Source: Arthrobacter sp. ok362
GTDB lineage: Bacteria; Actinomycetota; Actinomycetes; Actinomycetales; Micrococcaceae
Reading direction: 5' to 3'
Length of the DNA: 64,000 nt
NCBI RefSeq assembly: GCF_900102785.1
Contig: NZ_FNGC01000007.1
Span: 1-64,000, forward strand
A program made the translations under genes and the position numbers. A model generated the notes under the pieces. That model was given only the letters and a program-made list of their open reading frames with translations, did not search any database and was not told where the DNA came from. This document shows positions 32,143 through 41,806 of this stretch, in pieces (position 1 is the stretch's first letter; each line of letters begins with the position of its first letter).

Positions 32143-33111
32143 GTGCGATCTCCCGAATCCCCCGTTCTGACCATCAGCGGGCTTGTCAAGGATGTTGGTC
32201 CACTGCCCACCCTCGACGGCAAGATGCTGCGCGTGGTCAGCGGTCTTTCCCTCATTGCCGAACGCGGCCAGGTCACGGCCCTGCTTGGTGCCAACGGCGC
32301 CGGCAAAACCACCACCATCGAATGCGCCCAGGGGCTGCAAAAGCGCACCGCCGGCGCCATCAGCCTACTGGGCCAGGACCCGGATTCGGCGGGCGCGGGG
32401 CTCCGCGCCCGCGTGGGGGTCATGCTGCAGGACGGCGGACTGCCGCCGTCGGCCCGGCCCATCCCCTTGCTGCGGCACATCGCCGGCATGTACCAGGACC
32501 CGTGGCCGGTAGATGAGCTCATCGGACGCCTGGGGATCGACTCCTTCAGCCGCACCAATGTGCGGCGCCTCTCCGGCGGGCAGAAACAGCGCCTCGCCCT
32601 CGCCGCGGCGCTCGTCGGCAATCCGGAGGTTCTTTTCCTCGACGAGCCGAGCGCGGGCCTGGACCCGCAGTCCCGCCAAATGGTCTTCGATCTCATCTCC
32701 GAACTGCGGAACAGCGGCATGGGCATCGTCCTGACGACACACCTCATGGACGACGCGCAACGCCTCGCGGACTATGTCTACATCATCGACGCCGGCCGCA
32801 ACGTCGCCGAGGGCACCGTCGCGCAGCTCCTGCGGCACCAGCTGCCCGCCGGCGACGCATCCGAGCACATCCGCACTTTGCTGTTCGAAACCGAACCCGG
32901 CCTGGACTTCACCGGCGTGCTGCCCGACGGCGTCGACGTCACCGAGGCGCGGGCCGGCAGTTACGCCGCGACCGGCGCCCTGAGCCCCGCGGACCTCGCC
33001 GCGATCACCGCATGGTGGGCCGCTCGCGGGATCATGCCCAGCTCCCTGAGCCTTGAAGCCCGCAGCCTCGAGGACGTCTTTTTGGACATCTCCGGAAGGG
33101 AGATCCGATGA
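32143..33111 (+). CDS. ABC-2 type transporter ATP-binding protein
   Basis: The 322-residue ATPase has Walker A LGANGAGKTTTIE (about 47-59), signature RLSGGQKQRLALAAAL (about 143-158), Walker B VLFLDEPSAGLDPQ and the H-loop TTHLMDD. The C-terminal 100 residues are a substrate- or permease-specific extension. It overlaps the permease gene by 4 bases, and both precede ctaA. In Mycobacterium tuberculosis and other actinobacteria an ABC exporter occupies the same place between suf and ctaA; the cargo is unknown. The GTG at 32143 is preferred to a TTG three bases earlier. Confidence 0.88.
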   Translation: MRSPESPVLTISGLVKDVGPLPTLDGKMLRVVSGLSLIAERGQVTALLGANGAGKTTTIECAQGLQKRTAGAISLLGQDPDSAGAGLRARVGVMLQDGGLPPSARPIPLLRHIAGMYQDPWPVDELIGRLGIDSFSRTNVRRLSGGQKQRLALAAALVGNPEVLFLDEPSAGLDPQSRQMVFDLISELRNSGMGIVLTTHLMDDAQRLADYVYIIDAGRNVAEGTVAQLLRHQLPAGDASEHIRTLLFETEPGLDFTGVLPDGVDVTEARAGSYAATGALSPADLAAITAWWAARGIMPSSLSLEARSLEDVFLDISGREIR

Positions 33112-33920
33112 CCCGCGTAACAGGTGGCGCCCCTCTGGAGAGCGCACACCGCGGCAGCGCGCCCCGTACCGCACATGGCAGCGCCCCCGCTTCCTTGTTG
33201 CGCCGCATCCTGCTGCAGGGGCAGTACGAAACCATCACCATGCTCAGAAACGGCGAGCAGCTGATCCTCGCGATCGTGCTGCCGCTACTGGCCATGGTCG
33301 GCCTGACCGTGACGCCGCTACTGGACGGACTCGGTTCGAGCCGCATCAACGTCGCTGTGCCTGGCATCCTGGCCCTGTGCGCCATGTCCACCGCCTTCAC
33401 GGGGCAGGGCATCTCCACCGGCTTCGACCGCCGCTACGGCGTCCTGCGCTTTCTTTCCACTACTCCCCTGGGCCGCACCGGACTGATTGCGGGGAAGGTC
33501 CTGGCCGTCCTGGCCGTGCTGTTCCTGCAGGTGCTCATCGTGACGGCGGTGGCCCTCATGCTGGGCTGGCAGCCCAACCCCGCCGGCTGGCTGCCCGGTC
33601 TGGCCATCCTGGTGCTCGGGGCAGCCGCTTTCACCGCACTCGGGCTGCTGGTCGCAGGGACGGTCCGGCCAGAGGCGACCCTGGCTATCACCAACCTGCT
33701 CTGGATCCTCCTCGGCGCGCTGGGCGGGATCGTCATCCCGGCCGAACGGCTCCCTGCACTGTCGCAGGCCGTCGTACACTTCCTCCCCTCCGGCGCGCTG
33801 GGCCAGGCGCTGAGGGATGCTTTCCTGTACGGCAGCGTCAATGGTGCTGCCGTGCTTGTCCTGCTGCTCTGGACGGCGATCGCCGGCGGCGCAGCAACCC
33901 GTTGGTTCAAGTGGAATTGA
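33108..33920 (+). CDS. ABC-2 type transporter permease
   Basis: The 270-residue membrane protein has six predicted segments, beginning near residue 47 (LILAIVLPLLAMVGLTVTPL) and ending near 250. The GFDRRYGVLRFLSTTPLGR segment (about 105-123) and IAGKVLAVLAVLFLQVLIV are typical of ABC-2 drug or polysaccharide exporters. The start overlaps the ATPase stop (ATGA). ctaA follows after only 7 bases, so export and heme A synthesis share a transcript. Confidence 0.87.
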   Translation: MTRVTGGAPLESAHRGSAPRTAHGSAPASLLRRILLQGQYETITMLRNGEQLILAIVLPLLAMVGLTVTPLLDGLGSSRINVAVPGILALCAMSTAFTGQGISTGFDRRYGVLRFLSTTPLGRTGLIAGKVLAVLAVLFLQVLIVTAVALMLGWQPNPAGWLPGLAILVLGAAAFTALGLLVAGTVRPEATLAITNLLWILLGALGGIVIPAERLPALSQAVVHFLPSGALGQALRDAFLYGSVNGAAVLVLLLWTAIAGGAATRWFKWN

Positions 33921-33927
33921 GAAAACT

Positions 33928-34872
33928 GTGAGCACGGCGTCACGAACTCCCCGGATCGTCTCCGGGTTCACCTCCCGGCTGCCCGTCCGCGTAGACAACA
34001 GGATCAAGCGGCTGGCGGTGTTGTCCCTGATCGGCCAGATCCTTCTGGTGGTGACCGGCGGCGCCGTGCGGCTGACCGCCTCGGGCCTCGGCTGCCCCAC
34101 GTGGCCGCGCTGCACGGAAGCATCCCTGGCGACCACCCCGGAAATGGGGCTCCACGGAATCATTGAATTCGGCAACCGGCTCCTGACGTTCGCGCTGGCA
34201 GCCGTCGCTGTGATGATGCTCGTCTACCTGTGGAACCTGCGCAAGGAACGCCGGGACCTCTTCCTGCTGGCCCTCGGCCTGCTCGCGAGCATCCCGGCCC
34301 AGGCCGTCATCGGCGGCATCACGGTGCTGACCCAGCTGAACCCGTGGGTTGTGGGCCTGCACTTCCTCGTTTCCATGGCGCTCGTGGTCCTCGCGACCCT
34401 GTTGGTGAACCGGGCCTACGGCCGAACCGGCAAGGCCAGGACCGTGCAGCTTCCCGCCTTGCCGGGCGCCGCGCGCCCGGTGATGACCGCCGTCGCGCTT
34501 CTCTCCGCCGTGGCCGTCTGCCTCGGCGTGGTGGTGACCGGTGCCGGCCCGCACGCCGGCGACGCGAACGCCCCGCGCAACGATCTCGACTGGGACCTGT
34601 TCGCGCACATCCACGCAGTGCCCGCCTATCTGGTGACCGCCGGCGCGCTGTTCGCGTTGTTCCTTGTGGTCCGCGGGCGGATTCCGGGGCCGTTCCGCTC
34701 AGCGGTGTTCATGCTCCTGGGCGTCACAGTGTTGCAGGCCGTCATCGGCTTCACGCAGTACTACAACGGCATCCCGGCGCTGCTCGTCGGCGCGCACATG
34801 CTGGCGGCGGCCCTGCTGATGAGCGCGGCCACCAACGCCGCGGACCTCGCCCGCTCCAGCCCGGTGGATTAA
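33928..34872 (+). CDS. ctaA: Heme A synthase (COX15/CtaA family)
   Basis: The 314-residue membrane enzyme oxidises the C8 methyl of heme O to give heme A for cytochrome aa3 oxidase. It has eight predicted segments, GGAVRLTASGLGCPTWPRC (about 40-58) with the conserved cysteine pair region, heme-ligand histidines in MGLHGIIEFGNR (about 71-82) and VVGLHFLVSMALV, and the second-half HIHAVPAYLV and VGAHMLAAALL. The GTG start at 33928 gives the family length; the frame extends upstream inside the permease gene. It is the last gene of the ABC exporter transcript. Confidence 0.93.
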   Translation: MSTASRTPRIVSGFTSRLPVRVDNRIKRLAVLSLIGQILLVVTGGAVRLTASGLGCPTWPRCTEASLATTPEMGLHGIIEFGNRLLTFALAAVAVMMLVYLWNLRKERRDLFLLALGLLASIPAQAVIGGITVLTQLNPWVVGLHFLVSMALVVLATLLVNRAYGRTGKARTVQLPALPGAARPVMTAVALLSAVAVCLGVVVTGAGPHAGDANAPRNDLDWDLFAHIHAVPAYLVTAGALFALFLVVRGRIPGPFRSAVFMLLGVTVLQAVIGFTQYYNGIPALLVGAHMLAAALLMSAATNAADLARSSPVD

Positions 34873-34895
34873 CCAGTCGAGGCGCCCCTCAACAA

Positions 34896-34967
34896 AGCAA
34901 CGCGGGGTCATTTACCGCCCATCCGAAAATGTCGAAAGGAATGGGCCGTGAGTGGCCCCGCGTTTGC
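34896..34967. repeat. Long imperfect foldback element downstream of ctaA
   Basis: Outer arms 34899-34910 and 34953-34964 pair over 12 positions with one wobble. Inner arms pair further (CGCCCAT with ATGGGC) around a loop GAAAATGTCGAAA, so about 70 bases can fold into a single hairpin. It begins 24 bases after the ctaA stop. It may act as terminator, but its length and mismatched structure look more like a mobile or dispersed intergenic repeat. Confidence 0.55.
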
Positions 34968-35069
34968 TGTCCGCGCGGCGGTCCGGGCGCTGCGGCAACG
35001 AACGTCAGTACCGCATCCACCGCTCGGGGGCTGGCCTTGACGGGATTTCCGGGTGGACTATGAGATGGC

Positions 35070-35666
35070 ATGGACATGGATCGTCGCGGCGGTGGGCTCT
35101 TTTCGTTCGTCCCCGTGACGCTGACCGGAAGGCCTTCTCAAATGCAAGCCACAGAACCGACCGTGCCTCCTTCACCCTCAGCCACCCAACGCGCGGCGAG
35201 CCTCAAAGAACGCGTCTACATCATCTTCACGAGCCTGGCTGTGGTGTTGGCGCTTCGGAGTCACGCGGACGAGACCACGCCCGCAGCCGCGGCGGCCACC
35301 CTCAGCATCGTGGTGGTCGGCTCCCTGCTGGGGATTTTCGTCGCCGATCTCCTGAGCCACCTGACCGTTCATTCGAAGCTCCCCACCGGTGACGAACTGC
35401 ACCATATGATCGCGGTCAGCGCGGACGGTCTCGGCGTTCTGGTGACTCCCCTGCTTCTGCTGGCGGCGGCCGGCTTTGGGCTCCTGACGACGGCGGTTGC
35501 TCTCGGGTGGGCAGTGGTAGTCCTCGTTGTCTCGTTGGCCGTCGTCGGGTTCCTCGCGATCCGGCGCCTCGAGATCCCGCTCCATCACAAGGCCGCCATC
35601 ATGTTCGCCGAGGTTGTGCTGAGCCTTCTGGTGATCGGGCTCGAAGTGCTGGCCCACAACCTCTGA
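35070..35666 (+). CDS. Membrane protein of unknown function
   Basis: The 198-residue protein has a hydrophilic N-terminus of about 45 residues and four predicted membrane segments (about 50-62, 76-97, 124-165 as a double span, 178-195). Between the second and third lies SHLTVHSKLPTGDELHHM, with several histidines. It is not recognised as a named family. ATG 35070 is taken as the start; ATG 35142 is possible and would remove an atypical serine- and arginine-rich leader. It stands alone between the foldback element and a 320-base non-coding stretch. Confidence 0.6.
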   Translation: MDMDRRGGGLFSFVPVTLTGRPSQMQATEPTVPPSPSATQRAASLKERVYIIFTSLAVVLALRSHADETTPAAAAATLSIVVVGSLLGIFVADLLSHLTVHSKLPTGDELHHMIAVSADGLGVLVTPLLLLAAAGFGLLTTAVALGWAVVVLVVSLAVVGFLAIRRLEIPLHHKAAIMFAEVVLSLLVIGLEVLAHNL

Positions 35667-35986
35667 TCGCACAGCAGAAGCCGCCGGCGGGCGGTGGAAC
35701 ACGCTTAGTTACTGCCCGGTCACTTGTCGGGTGGGTGGAACTTTGGGAATACTGGACCTTGTACCCCCCGGCCCTAAGGGCCTGGAATCGCAGCCGATCG
35801 CCGGGTACGCGGACGGTGGACGGGTCAGGTTGGCGGTCGGGGTCAGGTTTCGTCCGGCCCAGTCGGGGATACTTGAAGACGGCGCAGGACTGGCGCGGCA
35901 ATCGCATTCATGGAAAGTAGGATGGCCCGGTTTTGCCTTGATGCAGCTGGAATCGGAACTGGCCAGATAGAGGCACCGGAGGATAA
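35667..35986. other. Non-coding stretch upstream of the acyltransferase gene
   Basis: No frame with convincing coding character crosses these 320 bases. A short palindrome (GGCCCTAAGGGCC near 35780) and a -10-like TAGGAT at 35918-35923 are the only signals; the latter would give the acyltransferase mRNA a leader of about 58 bases. Confidence 0.5.
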
Positions 35987-37192
35987 GTGGCGATACCAGT
36001 CGGCGAAAGGTCTGCAAAGGCGGCCCAACAAACGGCACCGCGCCCACGCCTGGACGGCCTGGACGTGCTTCGCGGTGCGGCCGTTGGCGCCGTGCTGCTG
36101 GGACATGCCTGGCCGGGCAAATTTGAAGGCGCCGGCATCGTTGGTGTCATTGCCTTCTTCGTGCTGAGCGGTTACTTGATCACAAATGTGCTGGTCCGGG
36201 ACATCGAACGGCACAGAAAAATTCGGTACGGCCGTTTCTATGCGCACAGGGCCTTTCGGTTGATGCCGGCACTGATCTCCCTCTTGGGCGTGTACGCGAT
36301 CGTCGAAATGGCCACCGACGTCCTCGGGGACCGGTCCAAGGGAATCGTGGGGTACACCGTCCTCGCCGGCCTTGGCTACCTCAAAGACCTGCCCCTGCCT
36401 TTCGACGTCAGCATGGCGATCGGACCGCTGTGGACGCTGGCGGTGGAAGAACAGTTCTACCTGATCTGGCCGGCGTTGCTCGTGCTCGCCCTCCGGCGCA
36501 ACCGGCAGGGCCGGCTGATTGGCTGCTCTGCCGCCGTCGTCCTGTTTCTCATGTCGGCCAGCGTGCTGGCAATGGTGAACCTGGCCCCGCAACTCCACTC
36601 ACTTGTCTACGCGCTGCCGACAACGTGGGGCCTGGGACTGATCGTCGGATCGGCCCTGCGGCTGTACAGGGTCCACGTGTTCAGCTGGTTCGCCGGCCGC
36701 CTCCTCAGGTGTGTGGCCTTGCTCAGTTCCGTCGCCGTCCTGGCGTCGCTGGTCTTCTTCCCCAAGGCCAACGAAACGCCGGTCTTCATCTTCATTGGCG
36801 GCCCGCTGGCTATGGCTGCCTCAGCCGTTTTGGTCGCCCTGGCCGCCTCCCGCGCCGCAGTGATGCCGAAATGGACGCGGCCGGTGCAGATGCTGGGCAC
36901 CGTGTCGTACGCCGCGTACCTGTGGAACTACGTCGTCATTCTCTGGCTCAATGGCGGTTCGACGGCCGATCTGCCGCCGCTCGTGGCGGTGTCGGCCATC
37001 GCGTTGACCCTGCTCATCGCGGTCATCAGCTGGCACACTGTCGAAAGGTTGGGACGGATGGCGCGGGAACGCTTCGACCAGCGTTACTCCGACAGGGACC
37101 ACCGGGACCAGCGGGATGCGCGCAAGGCCGGCAGCGCCGCCGTTTCCCGGCAGACTTCAACTGGGCCTGGCCGGGAGACATCCGCGGACTAG
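35987..37192 (+). CDS. Acyltransferase 3 family membrane protein (OafA/YrhL-like)
   Basis: The 401-residue protein has about ten membrane segments. It starts the domain with RPRLDGLDVLRGAAVGAVLLGHA (about 19-41 in two parts, containing the conserved active-site histidine), then FFVLSGYLITNVLVRD, the conserved RxxR-like YAHRAFRLMPAL (about 85-96) and LWTLAVEEQFYLIWPAL (about 149-165). Such enzymes O-acylate surface polysaccharides, peptidoglycan or antibiotics. The GTG start has a good GGAGG ribosome site. The last bases of the gene share a CTAG with the stop of the convergent dehydratase gene. The acceptor is unknown. Confidence 0.88.
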   Translation: MAIPVGERSAKAAQQTAPRPRLDGLDVLRGAAVGAVLLGHAWPGKFEGAGIVGVIAFFVLSGYLITNVLVRDIERHRKIRYGRFYAHRAFRLMPALISLLGVYAIVEMATDVLGDRSKGIVGYTVLAGLGYLKDLPLPFDVSMAIGPLWTLAVEEQFYLIWPALLVLALRRNRQGRLIGCSAAVVLFLMSASVLAMVNLAPQLHSLVYALPTTWGLGLIVGSALRLYRVHVFSWFAGRLLRCVALLSSVAVLASLVFFPKANETPVFIFIGGPLAMAASAVLVALAASRAAVMPKWTRPVQMLGTVSYAAYLWNYVVILWLNGGSTADLPPLVAVSAIALTLLIAVISWHTVERLGRMARERFDQRYSDRDHRDQRDARKAGSAAVSRQTSTGPGRETSAD

Positions 37193-38154
37193 GCAGGTTC
37201 ACCTGTGGTGCCGGCGTCGGGATGGTCCTCCAGCGTGCAAACATCTGTGTTCGCCCCGCAGACGATCACTGCCACGCGTTCCCCGTCGCCGGGCGTGTAT
37301 GCCCCGGACGTGAGAGCAGCAAACGCCGCCGCCGCGCCGTATTCGGCGGGGATCCGGTAATCGCTCCACAACTTCGACCGGGCGGCGACGATGGCTGCAT
37401 CGTCCACCAGCACGGAGGTCGGAGGGACGCGCGACGCGATGTCGAAGGCGATCTCGCCCACCCGCCGGGCACCGAGGGAATCCGCGGCGACTCCCGAAAC
37501 GGCCACATCGACCGGGTGGCCGGCGGCCAGGGCCGCGTGCAGCGTGGGGATGTTGAAGGGTTCAACCGCGACGACGCGCGCCCGGCCCTCGGCCGCCGCG
37601 GCGACTCCTGCATACAGGCCTCCGCCGCCGACGGCGACCACAATCGTGTCGATGCTGGGCTCGTCCTGGAGGATCTCTTCGGCGACGGTGCCTGCGCCGG
37701 CTGCGATGTCGAGTTGGTCGTACGCATGGCAGAAGAGGGCGCCGGTTTCTTCCACGTAGTCCGTTGCGGCGGCGAAGGCTTCCGCGTACTCGGCGCCGAC
37801 CTGGCGGACCGTTGCGTTGTACCCGAGAAGACGCTCGACCTTCACGCGCGGGGCGTTCTCCGGCACGAACACAGTCGCCGGAACGCCGAGTGCAGCGGCA
37901 GCAAAGGCGTTCGCCAGGCCTGCATTACCGCCCGACGCCGCCACCACGCCGACGCCGGGGTCGAGTTCCCCGCGCTCCCGGGCAGCGAGGAGCCGGTTGA
38001 AGGCGCCCCGGGCTTTGAAAACGCCGGTGTGCTGCAGGAACTCGCATTTGAACCAGAGAGGAGCCGCAGCGGTTCCTCCGCGGAGCAAAGGCGTGCGCCG
38101 CACGTAGCCGCTGATGCGGCTCTCTGCCTGAAGTACATCGCTGCGGTCGATCAC
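37189..38154 (-). CDS. Threonine/serine dehydratase-like PLP enzyme
   Basis: The 321-residue fold type II PLP protein has the Schiff-base lysine in HTGVFKARGAFNR (about 40-52), the substrate loop ASGGNAGLANAFAAAALGVPA (about 71-91 in two parts) and the phosphate-binding VAVGGGGLYAG (about 166-176). Members deaminate threonine or serine or racemise serine. The C-terminal ACT domain of biosynthetic IlvA is missing, so a catabolic or broad-specificity enzyme is more likely. GTG 38154 is preferred because GGAG precedes it and it follows ctaB by 13 bases; a longer frame overlaps ctaB. Confidence 0.83.
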   Translation of the reverse strand: MIDRSDVLQAESRISGYVRRTPLLRGGTAAAPLWFKCEFLQHTGVFKARGAFNRLLAARERGELDPGVGVVAASGGNAGLANAFAAAALGVPATVFVPENAPRVKVERLLGYNATVRQVGAEYAEAFAAATDYVEETGALFCHAYDQLDIAAGAGTVAEEILQDEPSIDTIVVAVGGGGLYAGVAAAAEGRARVVAVEPFNIPTLHAALAAGHPVDVAVSGVAADSLGARRVGEIAFDIASRVPPTSVLVDDAAIVAARSKLWSDYRIPAEYGAAAAFAALTSGAYTPGDGERVAVIVCGANTDVCTLEDHPDAGTTGEPA

Positions 38155-38167
38155 TGGCTCCGAGGCC

Positions 38168-39130
38168 CTAGCCGCCCATGACGGCCGAACCGACAAACGG
38201 GTCGACGGCCAGGGCAATGAAGAGCAGGGTCAGGTAGCTGATGGAGCCGTGGAAGACCTTCATGGCCCCCTTGTTGGAGACGTCGCCAGCCTGGGCACGG
38301 TTGTACAGGGCGTGCGACTCGTACAGGAACCAGGCACCGGCCGCGACGGCGGTCACCGTGTAGACCCAGCCGGCGCCACCGGCGGGAATCATCAGCAGCG
38401 AACACGCCACCATGGCCCACGCGTAGAGGACCACCTGCACCGAGACCACCTTCGCACCGGCGATGGCGCCCAGCATGGGCACGTTGGCGTTGCGGTAGTC
38501 CTCGCCGTAGCGCATCGACAGCGGCCAGTAGTGCGGCGGAGTCCAGAGGAAGATCACCATGAACAGCACGACGGCGGGCCACCCGACGGTGTTGGTGACG
38601 GCGGCCCAGGCAATCAGGACCGGGAAGCACCCGGCGGCGCCGCCCCAGACAATGTTCTGGGCCGTGCGTCGTTTGAGGATCATGGTGTAGATAACCACGT
38701 AGAAGACGATGGCGCCCAGTCCCAGCCACGCGGAGAGCGGGTTGGCCCCGAACCAGAGGATGGCGATCGCCGCCGCGCCCAGCAGCCAGGAGAAGATGAG
38801 TGCTTCCCTGGGCGTGACCTCACCGGTGACCAGCGGCCGGTTCTCCGTCCGGTGCATGAGCTTGTCGATGTCGCGGTCGATGTAACAGTTGAAGGCGCCT
38901 GCGGAGCCTGCCGCGAATGCCCCTCCCACAAGCGTCGCCAGGATCAGGCCGATCGACGGGAAGCCCCGTTCGGCGTAGATCATGGTGGGCAGCGTGCTGA
39001 CGAGCAGGAGCTCGATGACGCGGGGTTTCGTGAGCGCCAGATAGGCCCTGGCTTTGCGGCCGAAGCCCATTCTTCCCGAGGCCGGGGAGGCGTTCAGCGG
39101 CGTATTAGTTGTGCTCACGGTGGCAGTCAC
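38168..39130 (-). CDS. ctaB: Heme O synthase (protoheme IX farnesyltransferase)
   Basis: The 320-residue UbiA-type prenyltransferase adds a farnesyl chain to heme B, giving heme O. It has nine predicted membrane segments, the first aspartate-rich motif in [20 protein letters not shown] (about 80-99) and the second in [19 protein letters not shown] [16 protein letters not shown] (about 205-220). Heme O is the substrate of CtaA encoded at 33.9 kb, so the pair completes heme A synthesis. GTG 39130 or 39118 may be the start; a longer frame upstream enters non-conserved sequence. Divergent from tkt. Confidence 0.92.
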   Translation of the reverse strand: MTATVSTTNTPLNASPASGRMGFGRKARAYLALTKPRVIELLLVSTLPTMIYAERGFPSIGLILATLVGGAFAAGSAGAFNCYIDRDIDKLMHRTENRPLVTGEVTPREALIFSWLLGAAAIAILWFGANPLSAWLGLGAIVFYVVIYTMILKRRTAQNIVWGGAAGCFPVLIAWAAVTNTVGWPAVVLFMVIFLWTPPHYWPLSMRYGEDYRNANVPMLGAIAGAKVVSVQVVLYAWAMVACSLLMIPAGGAGWVYTVTAVAAGAWFLYESHALYNRAQAGDVSNKGAMKVFHGSISYLTLLFIALAVDPFVGSAVMGG

Positions 39131-39618
39131 TCTGTTCTGTCTGGCTGTGCAGTTCTGTCTGGCTGGGCAGCCCCGGGTGGATTTCGCAACGCGCTTTGCT
39201 GCGGATCGGGCTCCGCGCTCGGCGCACGCCCGTGTCTTTGCCCCAGTCGAAGGCCACCACCCATCATACCGTGGTGCTCCGGGCAACAGGACCGCCGGGC
39301 AGCGCCCATGATTCCGGCGCGTTAACGCCTGCTCACCGGCGCAACCGCGGACGGTGATTCATATAAGCGAAATCCCGTCCAATTGGTGAGATATACGCTG
39401 ACCACCAAGTGGAATGGGACTAGGCTGTCATTAGGTCAGCGCACACGGGCACGCCTACAGGCAATTGCCGGAACAGGCGGCTCTGCATCTGCGTCTGAAT
39501 GATAGATCAACGTTTCGATGGTGAACGGCTGGTACGAACCGCAGCGGGCACCGAACTGTGCCCGGGCGGGAAAGAGAGCGTACCTCCGGCCGTCAGCACA
39601 GAGAGGGGCCCGGTTTTC
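39131..39618. other. Divergent control region of ctaB and tkt
   Basis: About 490 bases with no supported gene. Near ctaB an 18-bp unit (GTTCTGTCTGGCTGTGCA) is repeated once in tandem at 39134-39169. Further right, the AT-richer part 39360-39440 contains TTGGTG and GATATA spaced like promoter elements and TCATTAGG, suggesting that tkt has a leader of 150 bases or more. No thiamine-pyrophosphate riboswitch signature was found. Confidence 0.5.
39134..39169. repeat. 18-bp tandem duplication upstream of ctaB
   Basis: Two copies of GTTCTGTCTGGCTGTGCA, differing at one base, lie immediately upstream of the ctaB start. They could duplicate a promoter part or be simple slippage. Confidence 0.6.
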
Positions 39619-41745
39619 GTGCCACATTTGGAAGAGCAAGAACTGTCATGGACTACCTTGGACCAGCGCGCCGTGGACACGGTCCGGGTGCTGGCCGCGG
39701 ATGCGGTGGAGAAGGTCGGGAACGGCCACCCGGGGACGGCAATGAGTCTGGCTCCGGCCGCGTACTTGTTGTTCCAGAAGCTGATGCGCCATGACCCGGC
39801 GAACCCGGACTGGCTGGGCCGTGACCGGTTCGTCCTGTCCCCGGGTCACACGTCCCTGACCCTTTACATCCAGCTGTTCCTCTCCGGCTACGGGCTGGAA
39901 CTGAAGGACCTGGAGGCGCTGCGGACCTGGGGCTCGTTGACCCCGGGCCACCCGGAATACAAGCACACCAAGGGTGTGGAGATCACCACCGGCCCGCTGG
40001 GCCAGGGCCTGGCGTCCGCGGTCGGCTTCGCGTATTCCCAGCGCCGGATGCGCGGTCTTTTCGATGCCGACGCTCCCGCCGGCACGAGCCCGTTCGACCA
40101 CACCATCTGGGTGATCGCCTCCGACGGCGACCTGCAGGAAGGCGTGACCTCCGAGGCATCGTCACTCGCCGGACACCAGGAACTGGGAAACCTCGTGGTG
40201 ATTTACGACGAGAACCACATCTCGATCGAGGACGACACCGATGTGGCGTTCACCGAAGACGTCCTGGCCCGCTACGAGGCCTACGGCTGGCACACCCAGC
40301 GCGTCGACTGGACCCGGACCGGCGAATACAAAGAGGACGTGGCCGAGCTGCACGCCGCGCTGCTCGCCGCGAAGACCGAAACCGGCAAGCCCTCCATCAT
40401 CTCGCTGCGGACCATCATCGGGTACCCGGCGCCGAAGAAGCAGAACACCGGCAAGATCCACGGCTCGGCCCTGGGCGCGGAGGAAGTCGCGGCCCTGAAG
40501 AAGGTCCTGGGCTTCGACCCGGAACGCGCCTTCCAGGTCGACGAGGACGTCCTGGCACACGCCCGGGCCGTTCAGGACCGCGGCGCCGCTGCCCGCACCG
40601 ACTGGCAGGCCTCGTTCGAGGCGTGGCAGGCGGCTAACCCCGAGGCCGCGGCCCTGCTGGAACGCGTCGAAGCCAAGAAGCTCCCGGGCGAGTTCGAGGC
40701 CGCCCTGCCGGTCTTCGAAGCGGGCAAGGACGTCTCTACCCGGGCCGCATCCGGGAAGGTCCTGAACGCGATCGGCCCGGTCATGCCCGAACTCTGGGGC
40801 GGCTCCGCGGACCTCGCGGAGTCGAACAACACCACGATCGAAGGCTCGCCGTCGTTCATCCCCACGTCCCGGTCCACCGCGGCGTGGAAGGGCAACCCCT
40901 ACGGCCGGGTCCTGCACTTCGGCATCCGCGAGCACGCGGCCGCGTCGATCGTGAACGGCATTTCCCTGCACGGGCGGACCCGGGCGTTCTCCGGCACGTT
41001 CCTGATCTTCTCCGACTACCAGCGCCCCGCGATCCGGCTCGGCGCCCTCATGGGCGTGCCGTCGCTGTATGTCTGGACGCACGACTCGATCGGCCTGGGC
41101 GAGGACGGCCCCACGCACCAGCCCGTCGAGCAGCTCGCATCCCTGCGGGCCATCCCGGGCCTGGACGTCGTCCGCCCGGGAGATGCGAACGAGGTCGCCG
41201 CGGCGTGGAAGGCCATGCTGGAAAACCACGAAAACCCCGCCGGGATCGTCCTGACCCGGCAGAACATCCCCACCTGGGCCCGCGGCACGGGCCAGGCCGA
41301 CGGCGACACCTTCGGCTCCACCGCCGGCGTCGAAAAGGGCGGCTACGTCCTGGCCGAGGCATCCAAGGACGGCGACACCGTCGAAGCCCAGGTCATCCTG
41401 ATCGGCACCGGCTCCGAGGTCCAGCTGGCCGTCAACGCCCGCGAAGCCCTGCAGGCCGAGGGCATCCCCACCCGGGTGGTGTCGATGCCCTGCGTGGAGT
41501 GGTTCAACAAGCAGGACGCCGCCTACCGCGACGCCGTGCTGCCCCCGGCCGTGAAGGCACGCGTCTCGGTCGAGGCCGGACTGGCCCTGGGCTGGAAGGA
41601 ATTCGTCGGCGACGCCGGCCGTTCCGTCTCCCTGGAGCACTTCGGCGCGTCCGCCGATTACAAGCGCCTCTTCCAGGAATTCGGCATTACGGCTGAAGCA
41701 GTCGCCGCCGCCGCCAAGGAATCCCTGGCCGGCCTCACAAACTGA
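39619..41745 (+). CDS. tkt: Transketolase
   Basis: The 708-residue thiamine-diphosphate enzyme transfers two-carbon units in the pentose phosphate pathway. The N-terminal part has [15 protein letters not shown] (about 28-42) and the thiamine-binding [20 protein letters not shown] (about 170-189). The middle domain has [20 protein letters not shown], and the C-terminal domain starts near 580. GTG 39619 follows GAGGGG; TTG 39628 is an alternative that starts at LEEQELSW. The longer frame to 39499 is in the leader. First gene of the tkt-tal-pgi-zwf-opcA-pgl operon. Confidence 0.95.
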   Translation: MPHLEEQELSWTTLDQRAVDTVRVLAADAVEKVGNGHPGTAMSLAPAAYLLFQKLMRHDPANPDWLGRDRFVLSPGHTSLTLYIQLFLSGYGLELKDLEALRTWGSLTPGHPEYKHTKGVEITTGPLGQGLASAVGFAYSQRRMRGLFDADAPAGTSPFDHTIWVIASDGDLQEGVTSEASSLAGHQELGNLVVIYDENHISIEDDTDVAFTEDVLARYEAYGWHTQRVDWTRTGEYKEDVAELHAALLAAKTETGKPSIISLRTIIGYPAPKKQNTGKIHGSALGAEEVAALKKVLGFDPERAFQVDEDVLAHARAVQDRGAAARTDWQASFEAWQAANPEAAALLERVEAKKLPGEFEAALPVFEAGKDVSTRAASGKVLNAIGPVMPELWGGSADLAESNNTTIEGSPSFIPTSRSTAAWKGNPYGRVLHFGIREHAAASIVNGISLHGRTRAFSGTFLIFSDYQRPAIRLGALMGVPSLYVWTHDSIGLGEDGPTHQPVEQLASLRAIPGLDVVRPGDANEVAAAWKAMLENHENPAGIVLTRQNIPTWARGTGQADGDTFGSTAGVEKGGYVLAEASKDGDTVEAQVILIGTGSEVQLAVNAREALQAEGIPTRVVSMPCVEWFNKQDAAYRDAVLPPAVKARVSVEAGLALGWKEFVGDAGRSVSLEHFGASADYKRLFQEFGITAEAVAAAAKESLAGLTN

Positions 41746-41758
41746 TCCAACACCGCGG

Positions 41759-41782
41759 TTCCGGGGGCCCTGTCCCCCGGAA
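41759..41782. other. Intercistronic hairpin between tkt and tal
   Basis: TTCCGGGGG pairs perfectly with CCCCCGGAA around a 6-base loop, 13 bases past the tkt stop. It may attenuate transcription or stabilise the upstream message, since the operon continues. Confidence 0.6.
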
Positions 41783-41806
41783 CCCATGATTTCCAGGAGT
41801 TATGAC

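Noticed and set aside
39300..39618. Thiamine-pyrophosphate riboswitch before tkt
   Set aside because: The conserved CTGAGA and ACCTGATC elements are missing.
40162..41787. A 541-codon frame antisense to tkt
   Set aside because: No domain recognised; composition typical of a shadow frame; tkt on the other strand is certain.
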